A DNA stretch of 64,000 bases, taken from positions 253,979,127 through 254,043,126 of the forward strand of contig OV884056.1 in NCBI GenBank assembly GCA_930367215.1, given 5' to 3'. Shown piece after piece: positions 33,368 to 45,207 of the stretch. The notes below the pieces were generated by a model that searched no databases, was not told where the DNA came from, and saw only the letters and a program-made list of their open reading frames with translations. The position numbers and the translations under genes were made by a program. How positions within the stretch are numbered: the stretch's first letter is position 1; each line of letters begins with the position of its first letter. This DNA is from Pollenia angustigena (taxonomy: Eukaryota; Arthropoda; Insecta; Diptera; Polleniidae).

Positions 33368-34847
33368 TATTTATAGAAAGTATTTTCTGTGATAAAAATG
33401 CATCAAGTCGCTTCGGTGCCCCTGTAAAAAATTTGATAATCATAATTTTCCTAATAATACTAACCAAACTTTCAATAACCCCAAACACTCAAAATTCAGC
33501 TCAATCCGAAAGTATGTATTATCCTTAACTGTTCTTTAATAGGAATACTTTAAAATGTCAATATAAAACGAAAAGTCAAAATGCCACACTTTCGAAAAAA
33601 AAAAAAAAACACACACCAAAAAATGTAACTTTTTGATTTCAACTTAAATCGAAAAAAAGGAATCTAAACAATAAAACACTCTAAAGAGTAAAAATGAGCA
33701 GCAAAGAAAACAACGCGTAAAGAATAGAAAACATACGAATCTCGAAATTTGTAGTTGATACGACAGCAAAGTTTTGTTTGGCTTAAAGCGATTTTAAACG
33801 AAATGAAAAACTATGAAAATATAACCAGACGGTAACAGTTTGAATAGATTTCTTTTTTTTACATATTTTTTGCTTTTTAAGTTTTTTTTTTAATGCACTT
33901 GTACTTTTATGTACATTTTTGAAAAACAGAAACAAGAACTTTTAGTTTTTTGGTTTTCTTTTTTGAGAAACAAGAATTTAGTTTTTGTTAAGAAATTACC
34001 AAAGTTTTGATAACATTTTAAATGTGAAAATATCTTTTTATTTTCTTTTATATTCTTTTTAATTCTATTCTATTCCATTCGCATTGTTCTTGAATGTTTT
34101 TCTCTATTATTATTTACAAAATAGGAAGAAATGTTCATATAAGAAAAGTCGGATAAAAGTAAGATTTAAAAAAGAAATTAATGCATAAATAAATATGTTA
34201 AGAACAACAATCGGATTTACCTTTTGGGTAGACAAAATTTCAACTAGAATATTACAAACAAAAAATACGTTGTAGTGTAAAATGAGGAAATTGTTATTAA
34301 AATTTTAAGCTAAAGTAGAAAAGAATTTAAATTGTAGGTGAGTAAAACTTATAAAAACTAAAAAAGACATTTGTGTTTTTTAACACTTTCTATCGTAAAA
34401 CGTTGTTTCGGTATAGTCAAGAAAATTTATAAATTTAAGAAGTTAAAAGAAAATGAAGGGTGGTCGATAACAATGAAAGTTTCGAAGTAGTTTTATGAAT
34501 AGTTTTGGTGATTATACCCAACTTGAAATAAAACCGAGAAAGACCCCATTTTCAATTGCAATACAGTTGAGCAAATATTCAAACCTGCAAATAAATCCAT
34601 TGTTCGGAACCCACTAAGGAAAATTAGTAAAACATGACGTTACACCTCTTAGCATTTAAAGGTCCTGAAGCCTTCTAGTTTTGCGCTAATAAATTAAAAT
34701 TCTTTAGTGCAGTAAATTTATTATTTCGCACTTATTTTCAGATTCTCAAAAAAAAAAAAAATAATAATAATAATTAGGCAGTGATCTTAACTTGTTTTTT
34801 TAATGGGTATTTTCTTTAATTCTTTAACCACCAGGCGCGGATTCAGT
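33368..34847. other. Unassigned A/T-rich DNA
   Basis: Many A and T homopolymers and no transposon protein or paired ends. A 13-base G run ends it (34848-34860), unusual in this composition. The segment looks like intronic or intergenic host DNA. Confidence 0.4.
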
Positions 34848-35043
34848 GGGGGGGGGGGGGTTAACAAGAACATTTTCCCCCTAAATTATAAAAATATGTC
34901 TTGTTTATTTCGATAATACAAGAATTCCCAATAATAATATTTTTTTTATATGTACAAAATTTTTGGAAATTCCAGCAAGGTTTTTTTTTTTTGTTTTTTT
35001 TTATTGAATCTCTACCGAAATTTTCAATAAGTATCCAAATCTT

Positions 35044-35045
<2 letters not shown>

Positions 35046-35081
<36 letters not shown>

Positions 35082-35204
35082 CCCTAAGCTAATCCCGCAA
35101 AGCTTTACGCTTGTCTGCAGGAACCAGAGTCTCTGGCGGGAATCGAACCCGCAACCCCGGAGCTGATAGACTAGCTCACTACCAGCTAGCCTACCGGGGC
35201 ACTC
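35046..35204 (-). mobile_element. tRNA-derived SINE, copy 3 (best preserved)
   Basis: Minus strand: GCCCCGGTAGGCTAGCTGG, TAGTGAGCTAGTCTATCAG, then the B box GGTTCGATTCCC (complement of 35138-35149). The body CGCCAGAGACTCTGGTTCC, CTGCAGACAAGCGTAAAGC follows, ending in an unbroken 32-base A tail (T run 35046-35077). The long pure tail suggests this is the youngest copy. The A- and B-box spacing fits a type 2 RNA polymerase III promoter. Confidence 0.85.
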
Positions 35205-35324
35205 CAATAGTAGTTATTTATTAGACATTTCCAATGAAACATCTAGTTTACCGTATTCAGATACTTATTATTCTACATTCAATCCCAGCAGGTGCCATCT
35301 TTATCCAAAGATTAACGTTTAACT

Positions 35325-36222
35325 TAGGGATTGCTGTTCGGTTTTAACCGAAACCGAAACCGCGGTTTTAAATGCCTAAAAACCGAAACCGAAAACCGAC
35401 AAAAAAACCTCGGTTTTAGCTTTAACTTTAACAATGTATTTATGCTTAAAGAAATTGCAAATTAAACATCATACTCGTACTTAATATACAAAAACTTTAT
35501 ACATAACAGCCTTCAACAATGACAACGTATTTCAAAATTCTTAAAATTCAAAATAAGTACTAAGAATAACAAATGTTATCTTTATAACTCTTAAGTAGAT
35601 ACACACCTTATTTGTGAGGCATAAACTGCCACCTGGGCCACTTGAATTTTGTATGGAGTTTCTTGTGGCTATAGAAAAAACTCACACTAACGAACCCCTG
35701 GACAAGGCTGGGACTACTTTTATATGTATGGAGTTTTATAGCTATAGCAGGAACATTTTGTTGGGAAATAAAATAATTTTTCGAAAAAACAGAAAAGGAA
35801 GAATTCTTATGTGTTGTGTATGCCTTTTGAAACGTTTCATTTTGATTTTATTTACTGCAGTACATATATTATAGGGAAGGGCCTGACCAGGCCTAGGTGG
35901 AGACAATATGCACAAAATTTTCATTTGGCCAGTTGCGGAATTGAGGAATACATAAAGTTTCGTTCTAATATACTTAATAATTATATAAAAAAAACTATAA
36001 AAAGTCAAAAAATGCCTGGCCAGGCCCAGGTATGCACTTAAGGGCGAATAAAAGTACCTGAACTGAAACAATTAAAAAACTTGCAAAAAAAAATATATAT
36101 GTTTATGTAAGAATTTAACTTTGATATTTTTAAAACCGAAAACCGAACCGAATCCGGCCGGTTTTAATCATTTTAAAACCGAAACCGCGGTTTCACATTT
36201 TTACGGTTTTTAGCAAACTCTA
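35325..36222. mobile_element. hAT MITE with AACCG subterminal words
   Basis: A perfect 8-bp duplication GTTTAACT (35317-35324 and 36223-36230) flanks ends TAGGGATTGCT and, inverted, TAGAGTTTGCT. Both ends carry clusters of AACCGAAACCGCGGTTT-type words (35338-35420; 36130-36210), probably transposase binding sites. The middle holds an imperfect inverted GCCTGACCAGGCC-like pair (about 35880 and 36015). Open stretches inside match no protein I know. Confidence 0.85.
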
Positions 36223-36289
36223 GTTTAACTTGATAATGCGCGCGTTGAATTATTAAAAAGCCTTAGTACATGCCTTATTTATGTATAAA

Positions 36290-37460
36290 TGTATGTGTTA
36301 TATGAATCAAAATTCTATTCGATAATTTTTGTCGAAAGCACGGATTTGTCGGGGAAAAGCCAGATTTCCTTATCTTTAAGATATATCAACAGACAACAAA
36401 ACGTTGTTAGGGAAGAACTTCTTGCCTTTGTTGTAAACTCATTTGAAGAGGCTTCAAAGGATATTGATGACGTTGATGTGTGAATTGATGTGAAGGCACT
36501 ATCATCAATAGTTCTTAAAACTTTGACAAATTTTGGTCTTGACCTAAAAAATTGTGTAGCAGTTGAAACAGATGGGTGTCCTCTGATGTCAGCAGCAAAT
36601 GGAGCCGTTAAAACAATTCTGAAAACCGCGACAAATGCGAAACAAACGCCTTGCTATTCTAATAAATCAAACAATTCAATTTTTAAAAGCAATAAAGTGC
36701 CATTAATACAAAAAGTTTTGTCATTTTTATCAAGAAACGACAAAATTTTTTAAAAATAATCATCAGTTTTAGCAAAGTTTTTGGGAGATAAACTCTATAT
36801 AATGCGAGACAAGATGGGTGGACCGTCACGACTCAATTTAACACTTTGCAAAAAGTGTCCATCATATATTAGAAGCTTTAGAAAAAATATCTAAGTGGAA
36901 ACGAAGTATCTCTACCTTTGAACGAAATAATCACATTCCAAATGTTGAAGATTACTAGCGAGTTGTAGTTACATTCCTCTTATTGATTTTTTTTAGAAGA
37001 TCTCAAAACACTTTCCCAATAGATATCCTAAATATATTGGACATACCTAAACTTCTACCTCAAAGTGTAATCAAGTCATATACAGATACAAAACTTTTAA
37101 AACTACAACTAGCGGATGAGTTGATTATGTTTGATAAAAGAGATAAACACTTAGTAACATCTAAACTTGAACCTGAACTTTTTTGGCAACAATCATGGAA
37201 AATATCTGAAAATCTATCAGATAACGTTGTAGATGCTTTAATAAACTGCGATGAAGATATCTACCCAAATCTAAGAAAAATATTTAAAATTTTCGTTTCA
37301 ATGCTCGTCAGTAATGCTACGAGCGAGAGGTGATTTCCTACCCTTCGTCGAATAAAAACATGGTTAAGATCAACAATGACAGAAGATAGACTGTACTATC
37401 TAAATTTGCCTCAAAAGGAAACCATAAATTGCTTATTTAATAAGATTAATTTATTTTAAT
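36290..37460 (+). pseudogene. hAT-family transposase (DUF4371-like), broken
   Basis: Plus-strand pieces in order: SLRYINRQQNVVREELLAF, a stop, LKTLTNFGLDLKNCVAVETD with GCPLMSAANGAVKTI, a long poorly matching stretch, then DEDIYPNLRKIFKIFVSML and SNATSER. A stop follows, then FPTLRRIKTWLRSTMTEDRL. The last block is the hAT C-terminal SxxSERxFSxLxRIKxxLRxxMxxDRL motif. The middle matches the GLDLxxCVGxxxDGxxxM segment of the DUF4371/TTF-type zinc-finger hAT proteins. At least four breaks. No termini assigned. Confidence 0.75.
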
Positions 37461-37586
37461 TTTTATTGAACTGATCTTATATTTTATTTATCCTTATTTT
37501 ATTGTTGAGTTTTTTTTTTTTATTTAATACACACATATTGTTTTTAATAGACTTTTAGAAACAAATTTTTTACTTTTTTGTATCAT

Positions 37587-38099
37587 ACAAAATAATAAGG
37601 GTCCTCATGATATCGTTTATAAGTCTCGTAAACTGTGCAAACTGTGCATTCTTACACCCTCGTAAATGAACTGTCAAAAATTGTATGAGAATTCATTTAC
37701 ACAAACTGCTTAAATTTGCCCAACAATTTTGACTCGTAAACTTGCGCTGTTCAATTGTGCATTTATACAGACAAATTTTTTTAATGCTTACCGCCAATGA
37801 AAACTTCAAGTGTAAACAAATCACAAACAATAAATTCTTGTAATAATATAAGCATATTAGTCTTTTGGCTTTCTTTATGCATTTTTAAAAACAAATTTCA
37901 TTTATAATTTACAAATTTCAAGTTTTTTATTATATTTTTAATAATTTTTTTAATATATTTTTTATTGACGTTTCTGATTGAAATGACATTAATTGTTTAA
38001 AAATACACAAAATTTAAAAAGGATCTTCATGAAACGAGTCTCGCAAGTTTACCCATTTGCACAAATGGTAATTTTAAGCAATATCATGAAGACCCTTAA
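37587..38099. mobile_element. TIR MITE, probably hAT
   Basis: The inverted ends carry TAAGGGTC(C/T)TCATGATAT (left at 37596, right complement ending about 38099). TGTATCAT occurs at 37579-37586 and 38100-38107, a likely 8-bp target duplication. The left end has about 9 extra bases between the duplication and the TIR. An inner pair around CTCGTAAACTGTGCAAA and TTTGCACAAATGG is also inverted. Non-coding. Confidence 0.6.
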
Positions 38100-38159
38100 T
38101 GTATCATTCGAACTGATTTAAAAAAAAAAAAAAAATAATACAGTATTTGACACAACAAT

Positions 38160-38625
38160 AACTTGGTGTGGAGAACTGTGAAAAAGAAACAAATGCATTC
38201 ATTCAGGGCGTTAGTGTTTGCCAATATGTTTGACGCTTTGCTAATAATCTAGGTGGTATATACAATTTGTTCCTTTTAACTCCTACAAGGAGCATAGGGC
38301 CGAGTTGACTTGTTGTTATAGTTTCGGTATTAGGTTTCATTTAAGACGAATGGCTGATTAGACGTCCGATCCTGGTATTGGGGCTGCCAACATCACATCC
38401 AGGCATAGAGTTACGCAGGTATTTAGTCCATGCGGCTATAGGTATACACCACCTATGGTCGGTTGTGCTATTTTATTTTTGGATGACGCCAATTGCTCAC
38501 CACACCGTTACAAGGATCACGCGTCCGCTAGCACTCAGCTGTGCTTCCCATAAGCAGACAATCGTACATCGTCGTAAAAATTACAATCTATAATGTATTT
38601 TCCGCAAGGGCGGAAATAAATAATA
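38160..38625. other. GC-richer segment of unknown origin
   Basis: Noticeably GC-richer than its flanks. One 71-codon open frame (38378-38593, plus) resembles nothing I know. It ends in CCGCAAGGGCGG-AAATAAATAATAG. It could be the 3' untranslated part of a LINE, but there is no coding match to prove it. Confidence 0.3.
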
Positions 38626-41160
38626 GTGATATTTACTTCAAATATTATGTAGTTAAATGCGAACGAAAATTCATTTTAAACAAAATAAAATTCATTTAGA
38701 AAACGGATCATTTACATTTCATTTAAAACAAATGATTTTTACATTCATTTATACATTTTTTATTTATTGAACAGCATATTCGTTAAAATTGAATAGTTTT
38801 TACTTTTGAAAATTATATTTTAACCGACAAATATCAAACTAAATAACAAAATAAATACGGAAAAACATAATTTTTCGGTAGTTTGTATTTTGAATAACAA
38901 ACATAAATGTTAAAAAATAAAAATATTAGTAAAATAAACTATATTTTTATTAAATTTTAATAGTACGGAAAACGAATTTAATAACCAACAATCATTTACT
39001 GTAATAATTTTATGAGTGTACATTTATTTATTTTATAATCTTATTGCTATTAAAAATGATCGATCTTTTAGTAGTTTTTGATATTTTTAACAGCAATCTA
39101 ACCATTAGTGGAGAAACATTTTTTACTTTCAGTTGTTAGCCTTGATTATATCGTTGGTAGTCTTGACTTCAAACCCATTATTTATTAATTCCAAAAAAAA
39201 TGGCCAAATTGTTTAAAGTGTTAGCCAAAACAATTTAATGATATTTTTAATTAAATAAACTTCGCAGTGAAAGCTTCGCCTACAAAATAAAGTGTTGAGT
39301 AATCAGAAAAACATAAGAGCACTACTTACAATTGGACTGAAAGAACCAATGAATTTTACAAGGGATGTCCCAAAATGAACGCATTAAAAAGTAAGTCATT
39401 ATTTTGTTTACCTGCATACATCCAGAAAAAAGTAGTTATAGAAGTTGTTATAGATGTAGTTTTAGAACAAAGCTACAAAATAATGAGTTAAAGAAGCTAA
39501 TCATTTTGAAAAAGTAGGCGAAGTTTTTACTGGTTTATAGAATAGAAAGGGAATGACTAAATCAATAGACACCCACCGTACAAAGTTAGCCAAAGCATTT
39601 CATGCTTGGTTCTTCAAAACCTTGACCTCTTCCAGCCTTACTTTCTTTTAACACTTTTTTCTATTTCATTTTTAGTTTGTTGTAAAATGGTGAACATAAA
39701 GCTAAATTAAGATTGTTTCAAATTATTTTGCATTAAAAAGTGTAATAAAAGACATTTTATATCAACTGTACAATACAACCACAATAAATGCATGTTGCAC
39801 TCTATTATTATAACTTAGAAAATGTGGAAATTACATTACGACTACAAGCTCATCTAAAAAAAGTTTAACTGAACTGAAGAGAACAAAGTATAGAGAAAAC
39901 AAATTTGTAAAATAAGAGATGAAAATCTGAAAATTTTTCTTTACTTCTAACACATAAAAATCCGCATAAAAGACGAAGGGCTCTATAACTATTATATTTT
40001 AGTTGGTTTGTATTTATGTGTGTGTCTGTTTCTGCAAAATAAAATATAAATGTGTAAGTGTGTCTATGTGTGCGGTTCTATTTATGAAAGTTTACAGAAT
40101 TATAAAATACAAAAAAACGTAAATTGGAATTTGTTACTTTTATAACTTAACTTGTATTTACCCAAGGATATGCAACACAATGCTACAACAACAAAACATG
40201 GCACAACAAGAAATAACAACATAATGCACTAACAAGTTGATGCGTAGATGGGAAACCTTAAAATGGATTCCAAAACCTGGCACATAAAAACTTTTTTTTA
40301 CAATTCATTTATTGAATCTTAATATATCTATATCTGCGGCTTGATGCTAATGGGGCAAATGTGTTTGTGATAATCTTTACAATTGGTGTATTTTCTAACT
40401 TCTCACAGCGAATTTCTAATTTTACCCAGATCTGCTTTCTTATTAGGTTCTCGCCATCTAATTTTACTAAGAACTCTGGTATAAAAAAAAAAACTTTTTT
40501 CTCAATTTTCTCAAAAGTGAATATCTTGACCGGTCCTTTTAGCACCAAGCCACAAAAATATGAACTAACAATTGTTCATCCAATCTTATTCTCATTCTTA
40601 AGATAACGTCCTGCAAATGCCTGAGGCAAATACTACTCACCATGGTTCCCGTTAAAAAAAGTGTCTAGCGCTTATCTAGCCGGATAAGTATCTCTTCTAC
40701 TTTACCTTCCTATACCCGCGCGTTGGTCTGAGAGACACTTTTCTTTACATATTTTTTTTCCAGAAATGCTAGAAAGTTAAGTTTTCTCTTTGCTGCCGGA
40801 TTTATTACAAGCTTTAATTTAGTGCATACTACGTGTTTATACAAGCCGTACGTGTAATGCCCTTTGTACACTTGCATACATTTCGGAGGAACGCATGGAA
40901 GAAAATGTAAAATACGCGTTCACACTTGAAACATCTAACATCTACTATCAATAAAAAATGTCACCATTTCTGAAAAAAAACTTTTATTTTTTTATATGCT
41001 TTTTTTCTACAAAAGTGCCAACATTTCAAAAGATAGCACCAAAATGTATTTCTATTTCATTTCGATTAATAATTTTAGCAAAATAAGGCTAGCAAAAAAG
41101 GAAAAACTTGAGAAATGCTAACGCTGCTTTCAAAGCAACTTCCATTTTGTCAGTGATGCC
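38626..41160. other. Unassigned AT-rich DNA
   Basis: There is no protein similarity. The only structure seen is a pair of short inverted words (AAAAGTGTCT at 40658 and AGACACTTTT at 40733), too short to call an element. Confidence 0.4.
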
Positions 41161-41166
41161 ACAATA

Positions 41167-41539
41167 CCCAGTAAAAAATGTGCTCCAAAAGGAGCAGGTT
41201 TTATGTATGAATTCATACCTCAAATCGCTTCAAACCTGCTGATGTGATGCCTGATTTTTTTATGGGGTGTTCCCTGTTTGGAGGACTATTTTTTTCTGAC
41301 AATAAGCGCTTCTTTTAACATGCATATAAAGCACTTCTAAAGTGCTTTTTAAGGGCTAACCACAATAAATATTTATTTTTTCGCTTTAAAACCTTCTTCG
41401 TTATCAGCACTACAATAGCAGCCTTGTTGTATACATATTTTATTCATTATCATTTACTGCTGCATAAGAGCTCTCTTTTTGAAGCACTCGATTATGCGCT
41501 TTTTCTCATAAGTGCTTCAAAAACCCATTTTTTTACTGG
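41167..41539. mobile_element. Small TA-flanked MITE
   Basis: TA at 41165-41166 and 41540-41541 flank inverted ends CCCAGTAAAAAA(A)TG. Inside, AAGTGCTT/AAGCACTT words recur (about 41325-41350 and 41480-41520). 373 bp, non-coding. A TA target suggests the Tc1/mariner group. Confidence 0.65.
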
Positions 41540-41751
41540 GTAATAACAAAATTTATTGCCACTTTTCTAGTGATGACACTAAAAGAATCGAAAAATGTAA
41601 AAGGGAACAAAATGAGATAATAACATAAGTGAGTTCAGTAACATTTGGTCTGCGCGGGTCAGTTGTTGTATGTCCTGATTTTTATTTAAAGGCTGCAAGT
41701 TAAGTCAACCTTTGATTTATATAGTGGCGGAGTTCAATATTATGCTTGCAA

Positions 41752-41856
41752 AAGAGCAAATGCAAAATATCGTAGCACAATATAAAGTCTAACGGAAGCC
41801 TGTGTACTTTGTTGTTGGATTAAACAAAAGAGCTACGATATTTTACATTTGCACTT
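41752..41856. repeat. Hairpin with 25-bp arms
   Basis: GAGCAAATGCAAAATATCG (with TAGCAC) at about 41754 is the near-perfect complement of TACGATATTTTACATTTGC at about 41833. Two mismatches and a loop of about 50 bp. Confidence 0.6.
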
Positions 41857-42099
41857 TTTTTTTATTGTATATAAAGTTTCTTAAGATTGCAAGAGTAATT
41901 TTTGTTTTTTGGGGAAGAAATATTTTAGATTTATTTTTGTAGTATCTTAGAAAGAGCATCGATTTCGATGGCTATTTTGTAAAAGTTTATAAAAAAATGT
42001 TTATCCGTTTAAGGTTATTTTCAATAAACTATGAAACACGGGTTCAAACTTTCGGGCTGTAAGATCGCAGGCAGGTATATGTATTACAAAAAATAGCGT

Positions 42100-42400
42100 G
42101 GGAACATTAAGGTTAAGAGAATGAGGCCGCAATCATTAAAAATATTTTAAGGTAGCGGATTTTCTTGCGATTAAAGTCCTTTTCGATATTTTATTTAATA
42201 TTTTTTTTTATCATATTTTCTACTCATGGCACATTACGGTCTTTGTGAATGTTCGTTCTCTGGTACGTATACGTAGGTGATATAATGACTCGAGGAATTT
42301 TGTTTTGCCGCCTTTGGATTTTTTCTACATATGAGGCCAATGCACTGCCCCATAATTGAATTCCATACACAAAAAGTATTAAAGTATAATCCATAAATAA
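42100..42400 (-). pseudogene. jockey-clade LINE ORF2 C-terminal fragment
   Basis: The minus-strand reading GIQLWGSALASYVEKIQRRQ, then NIHKDRNVP and later NPLP.NILND, parallels the C terminus of the intact copy at 47101-49773 (GIQLWGTASASNIDKIQRRQ, NIHKDLNVP, NPLARNILNH). It has several stops and shifts. Only about the last 100 residues survive. It is a 5'-truncated older relative of the intact LINE. Confidence 0.8.
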
Positions 42401-42647
42401 CATCTTGATTTTAACTTATTTCGTTTGTATTTAGTAGAGTTGTCAACCGATTAAGAATAATTCGATTAATCGATCAAACAAAACCAAACTCTTGTTCGAA
42501 TAATTTCAAAACGACGATTTTCGAATAACGAATAAATCGATTAATTAATGTCGATTAATCGAAAAATTTTTTTTTATTAAAAAATAAATTAAATAAAAGC
42601 ATAAAATTTGATTTATTCTCATACGTTTTTAGTGATTTTATACAAAA

Positions 42648-43225
42648 CTAGCTGGCCCGGCAAACGTTCTTTTGCCACACAACTTTTTTCTTTCAGATGT
42701 AACAGTGTCTGCTAGCCGAATTATAAGAAAAAATTATAGGCTATAGTTCTTTCCAGATGTTACACTATTTGCCTGCCCAATTTCAAGAAAATTAATTGAT
42801 TAGTTAAGAAGATATAGGGAGGGGGAGCTTTTAGCCCTTAACACCCTATTCTCTTTCAGATGTTACATTGTCTGCATGCCAAATTTTTAGAAAACCGGTT
42901 GATTAGTTTAGAAGATTGGGGAGTGGGAGCTTTTACCCCTATTGCAATATTTTGCGCCCTCTAGCGCTATAAAATATACTCTTAGACCTATTCTTATACC
43001 TAACAAATACACATAAAAAATTTCATAAAAATCGGTCAAGCCGTTTCGGAGGAGTTCAAAATGAAGGGCATTTTGTTGATATTTGTATGGGAAAATAAAT
43101 ACATGTTTCGGAATGAATGCAGTGTTCACTAAATTGGCTTTAACTCCTGAACGAATACACATTTGAAGACCGTTGATACATAAAAATCTTGGTATTGACG
43201 TCACTTTCCACGTGAACTTCACAGA
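42648..43225 (-). mobile_element. Helitron-like non-autonomous fragment
   Basis: On the minus strand it ends GTTTGCCGGGCCAGCTAG followed by T. This matches the Helitron 3' end at 8918 (GTTTGCTGGGTCAGCTAG). The opposite part contains ATCGGTCAAGCCGTTTC (about 43032), which also occurs near 9940. Inside are three diverged units around CAGATGTTACA..TCTGC (42697, 42757, 42858). The 5' TC terminus was not found, so the far limit is approximate. Confidence 0.6.
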
Positions 43226-43449
43226 AACAAAATCGGTTCACGCATTTCAGAGAACATCAATTACTAACACAATGCAACTTATTTTTATATTTTTAGACGT
43301 AGGAAAGTTAAAAAATATTGAAGCCATTGTAATTAATCTCAATGTTTATTAAGCAAAATTTGTCGAGTACTCATAGTATTTCAAAAATTTAGTTTCTGTT
43401 CTTATTGAACAATTTTAACAAACAATTGAGTAGGTAAGTTGGAAAACTC

Positions 43450-43662
43450 TGTAACGAAATTAAAAATACGAGATGACAATTGATTCTGTCAGTTCTTTCG
43501 GCGCATTATGAGCAGAAATATCTAATTTTATCAATGCGTGTCATCTTCTATGATTTTAGCACGGACATGCATTGATGCAATCAGAATATTTCGTCTAATA
43601 AAGCGCCAAAAGAACTGAAGAATCATTTGCCATCTCGTATTTTTAATTTTGCAACAAGCGAG
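43450..43662. repeat. Hairpin with about 90-bp imperfect arms
   Basis: Left arm 43450-43542 and right arm about 43566-43662 are imperfect complements. Paired words include AAATTAAAAATACGAGATG with CATCTCGTATTTTTAATTT, and AGTTCTTTCGGCGC with GCGCCAAAAGAACT. The loop is about 25-30 bp. It lies inside the hAT MITE. Confidence 0.7.
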
Positions 43663-44263
43663 TTTTGCAAGGTGAGTTGCAATTGTATCAGCTGTTTTAT
43701 TTTTAAATCAAACGTTTAAACATTTTCAAGATATAGGATTTTTCAATTTCGGGTGGAAAATTTAGAACTAAACAAAAACTTGAAAGAATTCATTTATATA
43801 AATCATATTTTGAAAGTAGAAAATGTTGTTATTGTATTATATTTTTTTTTTATTTATATATGTATGTATATCTTTATTATTTGCGTAAGTGCCACAATAA
43901 CCCCATGTAGTGGAAGATAATCCAATGGAAAAATACATTAAGAGAAACAGCGGCTGTTCTATTGAAGAAATTGTAGAAAGCCAACGCCTTTCGAAAATTC
44001 ATAGTAATATCGGATTATTAAGGAACTAAGGGTTTTACGATGCCTTTAAGTAACACAACGATATGGAGTTAAAATTAAAAAATTTATGGAGTGAACGATT
44101 TTCCATAGTAGTTTTTTTGTAAAAATAATACTTTTATTTGTTATTCTCATCGATTAATCGAATAATATTTGAGATTTAATCGTTGGATCGAACGAACAAA
44201 AACAATTATTTGAATTATTCGAACAAAGTTGAAAGGCGAATAATTGACAACTCTAGTATTTAG

Positions 44264-44600
44264 TAAAATTTTCTTAAATAAAGAAATATTTTGCTTAAAC
44301 CAAGCCACACACCAAGCCATATATTCCACAGTCGAACAGTCTGGCCAAAAAACGAATTTTCCTTGTAAAGCGTTGTACGATTCACCTTCCAATTGACCAC
44401 AAAACGATGGGCTGGCTCTTGATGAAAAACGTGTATTAGCAACAAACGTACGCGTTTCGGGAAACAGATCCCTAATTTCGTCTGAACACATCCCATTGTA
44501 GTAATGATAAAACCGGCAAATACAACCCACAATGCGACGGTGCTCAAGGTAGGCAATATAATTGGATACTCTACCGTCACCACTGAGAGCATTCGCAGTA
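44264..44600 (-). pseudogene. LINE ORF2 C-terminal fragment, second family
   Basis: Two overlapping minus frames read together as AYLEHRRIVGCICRFYHYYN, GMCSDEIRDLFPETRTFVAN, then (after a shift) AHRFVVNWKVNRTTLYKENS and FFGQTVRLWN. The pattern LEHRR.VG...FYRYYNG.CS.EI..L.P, R.TR....HRFVV, N.FF..TVRLWN is the C-terminal tail found in many insect LINE reverse transcriptases. It is distinct from the jockey copy at 47101. At least one frameshift. The reverse transcriptase core is absent. Confidence 0.65.
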
Positions 44601-45203
44601 AACAGCGTCAGTCCTAATAACTCCAACATAATTCTGATTATTGGACACATCTGATGTTAAATTTAACAAAAAGTAAAAGAAGCAAAAACATAACAAGGAA
44701 AAATGGCAACATGCATAAATATAAAACATCAAAGTTGGAGGCTTTATTGTATTCATTTCTTTGCTGCATGGAAATATTTCTCTTTTACTTCTTGAAAATA
44801 CACGTGGCAACCAGCAGTACCATCAACTTGTTATTGTTATACAACAACAATTACAAAATGCAACAATGGAAACACAACAGCAACTACAACAACCACATAC
44901 AAATAACTGAGTAGTCAGCTATCAAATGCTTAACATACTGTTTGTTGCGTTTTCATCCATTATTGCAGACACATTCAAACATAATGTGCTTGTACATTTG
45001 TTGTGTAAAAATTCTTTACATTTGGTTTTTGTATTGTGGTTTCATCTATTTCTTAATTTTTTTTTATCAAAAATTTAAAACGTGGACAAGTTCTTTATTT
45101 TTTTTTAATGTTAAATTTTTTTATTATTAAATGTGGTTAATACAAATGCCTGAAAAAATTTATTAAATTTTGATGTTGCCTTCCAAATTTTTAGTATGTA
45201 CAA
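44600..45203. other. Unassigned AT-rich DNA
   Basis: Rich in CAA/ACA trinucleotides around 44820-44905. No recognisable gene or element ends. Confidence 0.4.
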
Positions 45204-45207
45204 TTAA

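Larger units (their letters stand above)
42434..44255. mobile_element. hAT MITE with TCGATTAATCGA words
   Basis: A perfect 8-bp duplication GTATTTAG (42426-42433 and 44256-44263) flanks inverted ends TAGAGTTGTCAA. ATTCGATTAATCGA-type words cluster inside both ends (42460-42560; 44145-44250). The interior holds a Helitron-like insertion (42648-43225) and a hairpin (43450-43662). No transposase remains. Confidence 0.85.

Noticed and set aside
35614..36071. Overlapping ORFs on both strands
   Set aside because: They lie inside a hAT MITE with clear ends. The translations have no known domain and arise from AT-rich composition.
44147..44650. 167-residue minus ORF taken as a single gene
   Set aside because: Only its middle (44264-44600) matches a LINE C terminus, and its end runs into a hAT MITE. 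The continuous frame is fortuitous.
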